Assembly: GCA_938041435.1 (NCBI GenBank)
Contig: CALISR010000014.1
Coordinates: 62,001 to 126,000 of the forward strand
Reading direction: 5' to 3'
Length of the DNA stretch: 64,000 nt
DNA from: an uncultured Candidatus Saccharibacteria bacterium
Lineage (GTDB): Bacteria > Patescibacteriota > Saccharimonadia > Saccharimonadales > Saccharimonadaceae
Position numbers and translations under genes: made by a program. Below are positions 17,595 through 26,498 of this stretch, in pieces (the stretch's first letter is position 1; the number at the start of each line of letters is the position of its first letter). The notes below the pieces were generated by a model. The model was given only the letters and a program-made list of their open reading frames with translations. It made no database searches and was not told the origin of the DNA.

Positions 17595-18569
17595 ATGATA
17601 CTTGGGATTGACGAAGTTGGGCGCGGGCCATGGGCGGGGCCGCTGGTGGTTGGCGCAGTGGTGCTGGGTGGTGCGGCAATAGATGGGCTGGACGACAGCA
17701 AGAAATTAACGAAAAAACGCCGTGAAGCGCTTGCCCAAGCTATCCAAGAGCAGGCAGCGGCGTATGCGCTTGGCTGGGTGAGTGCGGCAGAGCTGGATGA
17801 GGTGGGGATGAGCGAAGCCCTCCGCCTGGCAACGCGGCGAGCGGTAGAGGCTGTGCAGCAGCAATGCCGCGAGCAAGCTATTGCGCTCACGGAGATTGTG
17901 ATCGATGGCAGGGTGAACTTCTTGGCTGGGACGGCATTAGAGCGGTACGTCACGATGCTACCTAAGGCGGATGCATTGGTGCCGAGCGTCTCGGCAGCGT
18001 CGATCATTGCCAAGGTAGCGCGCGACCAATATATGGCCACGCAAGACGCACTCTACCCTGGCTATGGCTTTGCGGCGCATGCTGGCTATGGCACAGCGCA
18101 GCACCGAGCGGCGATTGCTGCCCACGGAGTGACGCCACTGCATCGGCTCAGCTTCAAACCACTCCAGCACTACCGCAATGATAGCCCTCACTCAGCAGAC
18201 CAAGCACACACCACGCAGCAAGCTGATACGACGACCAGACGTGGCCATGCTGGCGAAACGGCTGCAGCAGACGCCTTGCAGCAGCACGGCCACCAGATTG
18301 TGGCGCGCAACTGGCGGACAAAATATTGTGAGATTGATATTATTTCGAAGCATGGTAATACGCTGTATTTTGCTGAAGTGAAGCATCGCACGGATGACTA
18401 TGCGGGCGATGGCCTCGCAGCGATTACCCGCAAGAAGCGCAACCAAATGCACTATGCCGCGCGGTTCTATGCACACCACGAGCACATCGCCACTATGAAT
18501 CTCCAACTCGTTGCGATTGCTACCAGTGGCAGCCCACCGCGGGTGGTGCGGATTGAAGTTGTTGAGTAG
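17595..18569 (+). CDS. rnhB: RNase HII fused to a YraN-type (UPF0102) nuclease domain
   Basis: Residues 1 to about 205 are a full RNase HII, which removes ribonucleotides and R-loop RNA from DNA. The active-site blocks are GIDEVGRGPWAGP (Asp6, Glu7), VIDGRVNF and SVSAASIIAKVARDQ. After a polar linker (about residues 196-212) comes a complete YraN domain. It has GHAGETAAADALQQHGHQIV, NWRTKYCEIDIISK and FAEVKHR, which give the E-x-D and ExK pattern of a PD-(D/E)XK fold. In many bacteria rnhB and yraN are separate neighbours. Here they are one frame with no internal stop and no sign of a frameshift. The usual YraN GEID is CEID. Confidence 0.93.
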   Translation: MILGIDEVGRGPWAGPLVVGAVVLGGAAIDGLDDSKKLTKKRREALAQAIQEQAAAYALGWVSAAELDEVGMSEALRLATRRAVEAVQQQCREQAIALTEIVIDGRVNFLAGTALERYVTMLPKADALVPSVSAASIIAKVARDQYMATQDALYPGYGFAAHAGYGTAQHRAAIAAHGVTPLHRLSFKPLQHYRNDSPHSADQAHTTQQADTTTRRGHAGETAAADALQQHGHQIVARNWRTKYCEIDIISKHGNTLYFAEVKHRTDDYAGDGLAAITRKKRNQMHYAARFYAHHEHIATMNLQLVAIATSGSPPRVVRIEVVE

Positions 18570-18692
18570 TGACGGTATTGTGACTTAAGCTACATAGATC
18601 TATAACATTTTCTGTGCGATTACACCTTCTTACTGCTTCACTCGGTAGCGTGCAAGAGTTCTCTATTTTCTGACAAATTAGGCTTGCGCCTG

Positions 18693-18713
18693 GAAAAAGC
18701 CAGTAGTACTGGG
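18693..18713 (-). terminator. rho-independent terminator of the aminopeptidase gene
   Basis: On the minus strand CCAGT-ACT-ACTGG is followed by CTTTTT. It lies about 30 nt after the stop codon. The stem is short but the T-run is good. Confidence 0.55.
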
Positions 18714-18740
18714 AAATGCAAGTGCACGGTTCGCGTCTCG

Positions 18741-21266
18741 CTATGCCTTCGTGAGCGCTACTACAACTGCTGGGCCATCGCGCTCGATGAGCTCAACGCG
18801 GGCAGTGATGTCTGTGATGCCCATATCTATCACGCGGGTAAGGGCTGGCTCCTTGCGCAGTGGTGCAAAGAAACGCTGGTATTCGCCCAGCTGCTGGCGC
18901 GAAGCGAGGATATTGCCGGCATAGCGTGGGAAGTAGTCGAAGCTCTTGTCGCTACCGAAGTGCTCTTCAATCCACTGCCAATTATCTTGCAGCCATTGCC
19001 ACGTAGCGTCGCGTGCGTCGCGGTTGCGCAACAAGTAAACAAACCAAAAGACGGTATCTTGGGTGCGAACTGTCTCGGTATCCATCATGAGAGCAAGGAG
19101 CTTGCGAATACTTGCGGCGTCGCGCGTACTCGTCACGGCACTGGCGATGTCTTGGCGCAAGTCGCTACTGGCAGTTGCTCGATAGTGCGTCAGAAGCTCA
19201 TTAATCAGCTGCTGAGGCTGCTGGCTGTGGCGGACAACGCTGCTGGTAATCAGGCTGCGTAGCTCGCTATCGAGAGCCAATAGGCCGCCTGCTGCATAGC
19301 GCTGCTGCGCCTCGGTAATCACCGCAGGTTGCTCGCTGTAGAGCATGTGCGCGATGATCGTCGATCGCAGCTTGGTGTCATTCTCAGGCTCACCAGGGCG
19401 CGCACTCCAGCCAAGGCGATCATAGCTCTGCTGGGCAAGCTGGCCCACAAACTGCCGCAGTGCCTGCTCGGCAGCGCTATGTGGCTCAACGAAGAGCTTA
19501 AGGTGGGCAACCACTGACGACATTACGCTCCAGACATGCTCGTCTGTCTCATTGCGGTAAGCGTCAAGGAGAGTGAGCAAGCTGGCGCTCGATACACGAC
19601 CACTCCGAGCCAGTAACAGCTGTTGGGTGAGTAAGAGTGAGCGATCGACGACAGATAGCTCACCACGCCGCACTTGGCCAAGTAAACGCTCTAACAGTGC
19701 GTCATCATACTGCGTAATGAAGTGCGAGACATTGCCGTGATTGAGAAGGACTGGTTCATCCAGACTGTGCTCTACTACTGTGCGCTGCGTGGTGAGTAGT
19801 GCCGGAATAGCCGGTGATGAGCTATGGAGGGGGATCTGCCAGGTAGTATCATCGGCGGTGTGTGGGCCAATAAAGAAGCGCTGCTGCTCGAGTACTAGCT
19901 GCGAGCCGCTGAGTGAAGCTGTGACAACTGGGTAGCCAGGAGTGCGGATCCAGTGGTTCATAAGTGCAGCAACATCGTGCCCGCTGGCTTGACTCAGCGC
20001 GTGCCATAGGTCATCACCCTCGGCATTGCTATAGGCGTGGGTAGCAAAGTATGCCTGCAGGCCAGTACGAAAGGCGGCTTCGCCTAGCCAATGCATGAGC
20101 ATGTAGAGGAGGCGTCCACCCTTGGCATAGACAATTGCCCCGTCAAAGAGCGTACTAATTTCATCTGGATGATGAACAGCTGTTTGGACCGGTTGCACGC
20201 CATCAATCGCATCACGGCCAAAGGCCAGCGCACCCTCGTGGTTGCAAAAGTCTGTCCACACGTGCCACTCAGGATGGATGGTATCGACCGCCAGATATTC
20301 CATCATATTGGCAAAGCTCTCGTTGAGCCAGAGGTTATCCCACCACTTCATCGTGACGAGGTTACCAAACCACTGGTGGCTGAGTTCGTGGCTAATAACG
20401 GTGGCAATGTATTGCTTATCGGCGATGGTCGTCGTGGTTGGATCGGCTAGTAGAGCAGACTCACGGTAGGTGATGAGCCCCCAGTTCTCCATTGCGCCAC
20501 TACTGAAGTCTGGTACTGCAACGTGATTGGATTTCGGTAAGGGGTAGGGCGTGTCGAAGTATTCATTAAAGAACTCAATCGAGCGGATGGCATGCTCAAG
20601 AGCGAAATCAAGGCTCGCAGGAGCTTGCGCTGGCGTAGCCCAGACGGACACCTCTACGCCGTCTTTCGTCTGACCAGTGATATGCTGCAACTCGCCCATC
20701 ACGAGAGCCACGAGGTAGGTACTCATGCGCGGCGTTTGGGTAAAGGTAGTGATGAGCCGACCATCTGCTTCCTGCTGCACCTGGACGGGCATATTGCCAA
20801 GCACCGTGATGCCCGGCTCAGTTGTAACGGTTATGTCGAAGGTCGCTTTGGCGGCAGGCTCATCAATACAAGGGAATACCTCGCGCGCATGATGACTCTC
20901 GAACTGCGTCATAAGCAATTCTTTCTTCGCACCGTCGTGCTGATAATAACAGGGGTAGAGACCATGGAGTGAGTCAGTGATTGCTGCTTCGTACGCGAGA
21001 GTGATGGTATGAGTGCTGACACTTAGCGTTGGCAGGTGTAGCGAGACCTCATCCTTATTATGCTCCACAGAGGCTGGCTGGCCGTCGATCGTTGCGCTGG
21101 TGATTGTGAGGTCTTTGGCGTGTAATTTAATTGGTGTATCGGCCTGCGTCGTCTCGCCAGTGATCGTCACGTGCCCTGTGAAGTGCCGCTGCTGGCGATC
21201 AATATCCAGCGCCAGCTGATAGTGAGTTGGTATAAAAAAGTCGATGAGATGAGTAACCTGTTGCAT
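18741..21266 (-). CDS. pepN: M1 family aminopeptidase (PepN-like)
   Basis: The 841-residue zinc metallopeptidase removes N-terminal amino acids from peptides. The exopeptidase motif GAMENWGLITY lies near residue 252. The zinc site HELSHQWFGNL is near residue 290, with the third ligand Glu in LWLNESFANMMEY about 20 residues on. An ERAP1-like helical C-terminal domain completes the normal length. No signal peptide is seen, so it is probably cytosolic and used to recycle imported or degraded peptides. The ATG at 21266 fits TATACT (21273-21278) 6 nt upstream; the 12 extra codons upstream are not needed. Confidence 0.95.
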   Translation of the reverse strand: MQQVTHLIDFFIPTHYQLALDIDRQQRHFTGHVTITGETTQADTPIKLHAKDLTITSATIDGQPASVEHNKDEVSLHLPTLSVSTHTITLAYEAAITDSLHGLYPCYYQHDGAKKELLMTQFESHHAREVFPCIDEPAAKATFDITVTTEPGITVLGNMPVQVQQEADGRLITTFTQTPRMSTYLVALVMGELQHITGQTKDGVEVSVWATPAQAPASLDFALEHAIRSIEFFNEYFDTPYPLPKSNHVAVPDFSSGAMENWGLITYRESALLADPTTTTIADKQYIATVISHELSHQWFGNLVTMKWWDNLWLNESFANMMEYLAVDTIHPEWHVWTDFCNHEGALAFGRDAIDGVQPVQTAVHHPDEISTLFDGAIVYAKGGRLLYMLMHWLGEAAFRTGLQAYFATHAYSNAEGDDLWHALSQASGHDVAALMNHWIRTPGYPVVTASLSGSQLVLEQQRFFIGPHTADDTTWQIPLHSSSPAIPALLTTQRTVVEHSLDEPVLLNHGNVSHFITQYDDALLERLLGQVRRGELSVVDRSLLLTQQLLLARSGRVSSASLLTLLDAYRNETDEHVWSVMSSVVAHLKLFVEPHSAAEQALRQFVGQLAQQSYDRLGWSARPGEPENDTKLRSTIIAHMLYSEQPAVITEAQQRYAAGGLLALDSELRSLITSSVVRHSQQPQQLINELLTHYRATASSDLRQDIASAVTSTRDAASIRKLLALMMDTETVRTQDTVFWFVYLLRNRDARDATWQWLQDNWQWIEEHFGSDKSFDYFPRYAGNILASRQQLGEYQRFFAPLRKEPALTRVIDMGITDITARVELIERDGPAVVVALTKA

Positions 21267-21329
21267 AAAACTAGTATACCGGAATATGGATGAACCCACC
21301 ACAAATTGACCCTATGCTATGATATGATT

Positions 21330-22007
21330 ATGGAATATCGCCGTCGCCGCGTCATAACGATGTTTTTGCTCGCTGGTATTATCATTATTGCGCTCACGAT
21401 ATATGCAGCGTGGCAGTTAGCGCAATCGAGCCACTCGCCACAGGGTAATGGCGAGGCATTGGCAGCACTGGAGGCATTGCCCGTTAAGGGCCGTACACCC
21501 AAGACTGGGTATGCGCGTAGCCAATTTGGTGCGGGCTGGGCAACGACGAGTGGCTGTGATACGCGCAATATCATCCTCGCACGCGACCTCAAGCAGGCGG
21601 TGGTGAGCGGCAATTGCAAAGTAGCGAGTGGCCAGCTCGACGACCCATACACAGGCAAGCGCATCACCTTCCAGCGAGGGAGCGGCACGAGTACTGCAGT
21701 GCAGATCGACCACGTTGTGGCTCTCAGTAATGCCTGGCAAACCGGTGCACAGCAGCTCAGTAGCGAGCAGCGGCAGCAGCTTGCCAATGACCCGCTCGAG
21801 CTCCTAGCAGTCGATGGCCCGGCCAACCAGCAAAAGGGTGATGGTGATGCTGCTACGTGGCTGCCCAGCCATAAGCCGTTTCGCTGCCAGTATGTTGCCC
21901 GGCAAATTGCCGTCAAACGTAAATATCACCTCTGGGTCACCACAGGCGAAAAAGCCGCCATGCAGCGCGTCCTCGCTACGTGTCCTGGGCAGGGAGTACC
22001 TGGCTAA
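21330..22007 (+). CDS. membrane-anchored or secreted HNH nuclease (DUF1524/GmrSD C-terminal type)
   Basis: The 225-residue product has an arginine-rich start (MEYRRRR) and one hydrophobic segment (about residues 9-29) that acts as anchor or signal. The rest is an exported nuclease domain: GCDTRNIIL, VQIDHVVALSNAW (the His of the beta-beta-alpha metal motif, near residue 125), and DPLELLAVDGPANQQKGDGD with the N..KG..D pattern of DUF1524. Two to three cysteines could pair outside the cell. Such enzymes in episymbiotic bacteria may degrade environmental or host DNA; that role is inferred. TATGAT lies 6 nt before the ATG. The stop overlaps the next start (TAATG). Confidence 0.82.
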   Translation: MEYRRRRVITMFLLAGIIIIALTIYAAWQLAQSSHSPQGNGEALAALEALPVKGRTPKTGYARSQFGAGWATTSGCDTRNIILARDLKQAVVSGNCKVASGQLDDPYTGKRITFQRGSGTSTAVQIDHVVALSNAWQTGAQQLSSEQRQQLANDPLELLAVDGPANQQKGDGDAATWLPSHKPFRCQYVARQIAVKRKYHLWVTTGEKAAMQRVLATCPGQGVPG

Positions 22008-22642
22008 TGCAGCCAAAGCTTATTGTATTCGACCTCAATCACACCTTGATTCGCGACAACTCTTGGCGCAATCTCAATCTCGCCATGGGCATCACACCAG
22101 AAGAAGATGCTGCCTTGATGGCGCGTGCTGCTCAAGGCGAGATAACTGATGCCGAAGGCCAAGCCTGGCTATTGCAGCGGTACCAGCAGCGGGGCGACTG
22201 CCACAGAGAGGCGGTGCAGCGTGTCCTCAGCCAGTACACCTATATGCCACATGCCCAAATGGTCGTTGCGGCGCTTCAAGCGCGGGGCTACCGCGTGGCC
22301 ATCAACTCTGGTGCGATGGATATCTTGGTAGGCATGGTAGCAGAGCAGCTTGGCGTCGCACTTTGGCGCGCGAGCAATCATTTTATCTTTGATGATCAAG
22401 ACATGCTATGCCAGATTGATGCACCAGATAACGATGCGGTAGCCAAGGTGGAGCAGCTCCACCAACTGGCTGTCGAGCAACAGGTCTCGCTGGGTGATTG
22501 CTTGGTCGTGGGCGATGGAGCGAACGACGTACCGCTCTTTACAGTGACAGGCAATGGGGCAACCTTTGCTGGCTCACCCGCTGCTAGGTACGCACGATGG
22601 GTTATAGCTGAACTCCGTGATATGTTGACGATTGTTGAATAA
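22007..22642 (+). CDS. HAD superfamily hydrolase, SerB-like, with altered motif I
   Basis: The 211-residue product has the HAD fold: motif I IVFDLNHTLI (D9), a helical cap, motif II INSGAMD, a conserved Lys in AKVEQL, and motif IV VVGDGANDVPLF. Motif I is normally DxDx(T/V). Here the second Asp, the general acid/base of phosphatases, is Asn11. The nucleophile D9 remains, so catalysis may be slow, changed or lost. The start overlaps the stop of the secreted nuclease gene by one base (TAATG), which suggests translational coupling. The substrate is unknown. Confidence 0.8.
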   Translation: MQPKLIVFDLNHTLIRDNSWRNLNLAMGITPEEDAALMARAAQGEITDAEGQAWLLQRYQQRGDCHREAVQRVLSQYTYMPHAQMVVAALQARGYRVAINSGAMDILVGMVAEQLGVALWRASNHFIFDDQDMLCQIDAPDNDAVAKVEQLHQLAVEQQVSLGDCLVVGDGANDVPLFTVTGNGATFAGSPAARYARWVIAELRDMLTIVE

Positions 22643-22746
22643 GAACCTCCGCCATTCCATTTGACATCCTTCGCACTATCCGCTACACTGATGGGTAGAT
22701 ATCCGGCCGGCAGGTCGGAGTTTTTCATAGAAAGGAGTAATGTAAT

Positions 22747-23862
22747 ATGGAAGACCTTAATATCAAGCAGCTCGCACTGGCCTTGCGTACAATCGCAGAC
22801 GAGAAGAACTTGCCTGAGGAGACTGTCCTCGGTGTGATCGAGCAAGCAATTGCTGCCGCCTGGCGCCGCGACAATGGTGAGCGCGACCAAAACGTTCGGG
22901 CAGAGCTCAACCTCAACGACGGTACAGCAAAGGTGTTCGTCATTCGTGAGATCGTTGAAGAAGTTAACTTCCCATCGACAGAGATCAGTCTAGAAGAAGC
23001 ACGGGCGACAAACCCCGATGCCGAGCTGGGCGGTACCGTTGAGGAAGTGCATAATGTGACGAGCTTTGGCCGTGTGGCAGCCCAGACTGCCAAGCAGGTG
23101 GTGTTGCAGCGCCTGCGCGAGGCTGAGCGCGAGGTGGTGCTTGCAGAGTTCGAAGACAAGATTGGTACCGTTGTGACGGGTATTGTCCAGCGGGTTGAGC
23201 CACGCGTCGTGCGCGTTGAACTGGGCAAGGCAACTGGCATCTTGCCGCAAAGCGAACAGATCCAAGGTGAGCGCTATGTGCCAGGCAGTCGCATTAAAGT
23301 ATTTATCAAGGACATTGAGCGCGACAATCGTGGTCCACAGCTTATCCTGAGCCGTGGCAACGAAGCCTTCATTGAGTATCTCTTCCGTCAAGAGGTACCA
23401 GAGCTCGAGACAGGGGCAGTTGAGATTAAGGGGATCGCTCGCGAGGCAGGTCGCCGCACTAAGCTCGCTGTTCTGAGCACCGTGCCAGGGATCGACCCGG
23501 TTGGTACCTTTGTTGGTGGGCATGGCACACGGGTCAACGCCGTTGTTAATGAGATTGGTGACCAAGAAAAGATTGATATCATTATGTACGACGAAAATAC
23601 CGATACGTACATTCGCAACGCCCTCAGCCCTGCTGAGGTAGTGCGGGTCGAGATTGACCGCGAGCACAAGCACGCCAAGGTGTATGTGACGGAAGACCAG
23701 CAGTCGATCGCGATTGGCCGCAGCGGGCAAAATGTTCGCCTGGCGAGCCGCCTTACGGGCTTTGAGCTTGATATCGAGACAGCAGCAAGCCAGCCAGCTG
23801 AGCGCAAGCCACGCAAGAATATCGAGGATGATCTCTTTAGCGCCATTGAAAACCAAGCGTAA
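22747..23862 (+). CDS. nusA: transcription termination/antitermination factor NusA
   Basis: The 371-residue NusA binds RNA polymerase and nascent RNA to control pausing and termination. The N-terminal RNAP-binding domain (residues 1-130 or so) starts LNIKQLALALRTIADEKNLP. It is followed by an S1 domain (about 135-200; GTVVTGIVQRVEPRVVRVEL) and two KH domains with the signatures GIDPVGTFVGGHGTRVNAVV and SIAIGRSGQNVRLASRLTG. The acidic repeats of E. coli NusA are missing, as in most bacteria. AAAGGAG precedes the ATG. Usual neighbours rimP and infB are not adjacent. A terminator separates it from clpC. Confidence 0.95.
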   Translation: MEDLNIKQLALALRTIADEKNLPEETVLGVIEQAIAAAWRRDNGERDQNVRAELNLNDGTAKVFVIREIVEEVNFPSTEISLEEARATNPDAELGGTVEEVHNVTSFGRVAAQTAKQVVLQRLREAEREVVLAEFEDKIGTVVTGIVQRVEPRVVRVELGKATGILPQSEQIQGERYVPGSRIKVFIKDIERDNRGPQLILSRGNEAFIEYLFRQEVPELETGAVEIKGIAREAGRRTKLAVLSTVPGIDPVGTFVGGHGTRVNAVVNEIGDQEKIDIIMYDENTDTYIRNALSPAEVVRVEIDREHKHAKVYVTEDQQSIAIGRSGQNVRLASRLTGFELDIETAASQPAERKPRKNIEDDLFSAIENQA

Positions 23863-23886
23863 AATTGCAAAGCGCTGCGACACGCC

Positions 23887-23912
23887 AACCCTACTCATAA
23901 TAGAGTAGGGTT
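23887..23912 (+). terminator. rho-independent terminator of nusA
   Basis: AACCCTACTC/GAGTAGGGTT form a perfect 10-bp stem with a 6-nt loop, followed by TTGCG. CACGC and GCGTG outside can extend the stem. Confidence 0.8.
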
Positions 23913-23922
23913 TTGCGTGTTA

Positions 23923-23964
23923 TTAGCACTCCACCTTGACGAGTGCTAATAAGCAGCGTATACT
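23923..23964 (+). promoter_or_regulatory. CIRCE operator overlapping the clpC promoter
   Basis: TTAGCACTC-N9-GAGTGCTAA (23923-23949) is a perfect match to the CIRCE element bound by the heat-shock repressor HrcA. The palindrome extends to 12 bp per arm. The promoter -35 TTGACG (23936-23941) lies inside it, with -10 TATACT (23959-23964) after a 17-bp spacer. Repressor binding would block RNA polymerase directly. hrcA itself is not in this window. Confidence 0.93.
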
Positions 23965-24005
23965 GAGTAGGGTGGCTTTTTTGGCCACAGATTTTGGAGG
24001 ACGAC

Positions 24006-26498
24006 ATGGAAGATGATTTTGCAGATTTTATTAGCCATTTGAGTGATGATGCTCGCCTGAGCGTCCAGTATGCTGATGCAATTGCCCGTGGGTATGGCAA
24101 CCCCTATATTGGTACTGAACACTTATTGCTTGGTATTCTGAGCCAAAGTGCCAGTCTTGGTACCAAGGTGCTCGCCGATGCTGGTATTACGCTGCGCCGG
24201 GCGGAGGATTCACTTCACCTGCAGCCGCTCAAGAATATTACGGTACGGACTGGTGGGGCAACTGGCCTGTCCGAGACGGCTCTATTGACACTTCGGATGG
24301 GATGGGAAATCGCGAAGGAATATGAGCATGATGAGCTCGGCACAGAGCATATTCTCTATAGCTTGCTCAAGCAAAATAACGCCCGCGCAACTGTATTGCT
24401 ACGCGAAATGGGGGCAGATACCGAGGCGATTGTCCGCAACCTCGAAGCCCACTTTGATGATATACGTGAAGAAGAGAGTCGCGGTGGCACAAGTACTCGC
24501 ACTGATACGAAGTACCGGCCAGCGCCACGGGGTGGTAATGCGCTGAGCAAATATAGCATTGACCTAACCGCCAAGGCAGCCGATGGTGAGCTTGATACTG
24601 TGGTAGGGCGCGCACGCGAGACCGAACGCCTTGTAACAATTCTCAGCCGTCGCACCAAGAATAACCCTGTCTTGCTGGGTGAGCCAGGGGTAGGTAAGAC
24701 GGCCATCGTTGAAGGCCTCGCGCAGCGGATTGTCCGCGAGGATGTGCCAGATAATTTGCTCGACAAGCGGGTGGTTATGCTCGATATGACGGCGATTGTC
24801 GCTGGCACTAAGTACCGTGGGCAGTTCGAGGAGCGGCTAACGGCACTGATTCGCGAGATTACCAAGCAGGGCAACATCATTGCCTTTATCGATGAATTGC
24901 ACATGCTTGTAGGAGCTGGCTCAGCAGAGGGCGGAGCGATGGACGCAGCTAATATCCTCAAGCCAGCACTAGCCCGAGGTGAGCTGCACCTCATCGGTGC
25001 GACGACGTTGGAGGAATATCGCAAGCATATCGAGAAAGATAGCGCGCTCGAGCGTCGCTTTCAGACAGTACTCGTTAAGGAGCCAAGTGTGAAGGATACG
25101 GTGGCAATCCTCAAGGGGCTGCGCAACTACTATGAGAAACATCACGGGGTGAAGATTAGTGATGATGTGATCGAGTCAGCGGTGTATATGAGTGACCGTT
25201 ACGTGGCCGATCGCTTTATGCCTGACAAGGCGATTGATGTGATTGATGAAGCAGCAGCTCTGGTACGCGTTAAGAAGGGACATAAGCCAAGCAAGCAGCG
25301 CGAGTATGTCCGTGAGCTCAAAGCACTGAATGAGAAAATGGAAGATGCCGTAGCAGCAGAAGACTATGAGCGCGCTGCGCTCTATAAGCAGCGTATTAGC
25401 CAATTGACCGACCAGCTTGAGCAAGCACGTCGTGAGCAAAGCCGCAAAACTCCACTGGTACTCACCGAGGATAATATTGCTCATGCCATTGCTGTGATGA
25501 CACACATCCCGGTTGAGAAAGTTCGCACAAGTGAGGCGAAGCTCCTGCGTAATCTTGAGAAACACCTTGGCAAATATCTGATTGGCCAGGAAGAAGCGGT
25601 CGGCAAAGTTGCTCGTGCTATTCGGCGCAGTCGTAGTGGGGTGGCGAGCAGCCAGCGGCCGATCGGTAGCTTTGTCTTTATGGGGCCAACTGGTGTCGGC
25701 AAGACTGAGCTGGCGCGCGTGCTTGCTCGTGAGGTGTTTGGCTCGGATGACGCACTGATTAAGATCGATATGAGTGAGTTTGGCGAGAAGCATACCGCGA
25801 GCCGACTTGTTGGTGCGCCTGCTGGCTATGTAGGTTACGACGATGGCGGCAAATTGACAGATAAGATGCGGCGTCAACCCTATAGTGTGGTGTTGTTTGA
25901 TGAAATCGAAAAGGCTCACCCCGATATCTTCCAGATGTTGCTGCAGCTCCTTGAAGATGGCACATTGACCGACTCGACTGGCCGTGTTGTGAGCTTCCGT
26001 AACACAATTATCATCCTCACCAGCAATCTCGGTGCAGATAAGATGCAGCACAATCGCAGCCTTGGCTTCCAGGCCAAACTAGCCGACGAGGACGATACGG
26101 CGCAGCAGCAGCGACGCAACGAGTCGTACACACGCGAGGCACTAGAGCGCTTCATGCGGCCAGAGCTAATCAATCGGTTTGATGCGATCATCACCTTCCG
26201 CCCACTTACCAAGCCAGAGGTTGGGAAGATATTTGACTTGCAGATTGCTGAGCTCAATCGGCGTTTGGCGCGCCAGAGCCTTGCCGTCAAGGTGTTGCCA
26301 GCGGCAAAGCGACGGTTGATTGCTCAGGGCTATAGCCGCACCTTCGGGGCGAGGCCGCTGCGGCGCACGATTGAGGATGAGCTGGAGCACCGCCTTGCGG
26401 AGGGGATCTTGGCCCATCACTACGCCAAAGGGTCGGTCTTGACAGTTGGAGTACGAAAAGGGGAGTTGACGATTGACGCACGTAGCGAAAAGGCCTAA
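24006..26498 (+). CDS. clpC: ATP-dependent Clp protease ATPase subunit ClpC
   Basis: The 830-residue HSP100 unfoldase feeds proteins to ClpP. Two Clp_N repeats (residues 1-145 or so) come first. AAA+ module 1 has Walker A GEPGVGKT at about 226-233. A UVR-like middle segment (EKMEDAVAAEDYERAALYKQ, about 440-460) marks it as ClpC rather than ClpB or ClpA. AAA+ module 2 has GPTGVGKTELA at about 560 and the D2-small domain RTFGARPLRRTIEDELEHRL at the end. The start at 24006 follows a GGAGG site by 5 nt; an in-frame TTG at 23994 is not needed. It is the first gene of a CIRCE-controlled operon with the HELLH protein, radA and the PIN/TRAM gene. Confidence 0.95.
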   Translation: MEDDFADFISHLSDDARLSVQYADAIARGYGNPYIGTEHLLLGILSQSASLGTKVLADAGITLRRAEDSLHLQPLKNITVRTGGATGLSETALLTLRMGWEIAKEYEHDELGTEHILYSLLKQNNARATVLLREMGADTEAIVRNLEAHFDDIREEESRGGTSTRTDTKYRPAPRGGNALSKYSIDLTAKAADGELDTVVGRARETERLVTILSRRTKNNPVLLGEPGVGKTAIVEGLAQRIVREDVPDNLLDKRVVMLDMTAIVAGTKYRGQFEERLTALIREITKQGNIIAFIDELHMLVGAGSAEGGAMDAANILKPALARGELHLIGATTLEEYRKHIEKDSALERRFQTVLVKEPSVKDTVAILKGLRNYYEKHHGVKISDDVIESAVYMSDRYVADRFMPDKAIDVIDEAAALVRVKKGHKPSKQREYVRELKALNEKMEDAVAAEDYERAALYKQRISQLTDQLEQARREQSRKTPLVLTEDNIAHAIAVMTHIPVEKVRTSEAKLLRNLEKHLGKYLIGQEEAVGKVARAIRRSRSGVASSQRPIGSFVFMGPTGVGKTELARVLAREVFGSDDALIKIDMSEFGEKHTASRLVGAPAGYVGYDDGGKLTDKMRRQPYSVVLFDEIEKAHPDIFQMLLQLLEDGTLTDSTGRVVSFRNTIIILTSNLGADKMQHNRSLGFQAKLADEDDTAQQQRRNESYTREALERFMRPELINRFDAIITFRPLTKPEVGKIFDLQIAELNRRLARQSLAVKVLPAAKRRLIAQGYSRTFGARPLRRTIEDELEHRLAEGILAHHYAKGSVLTVGVRKGELTIDARSEKA

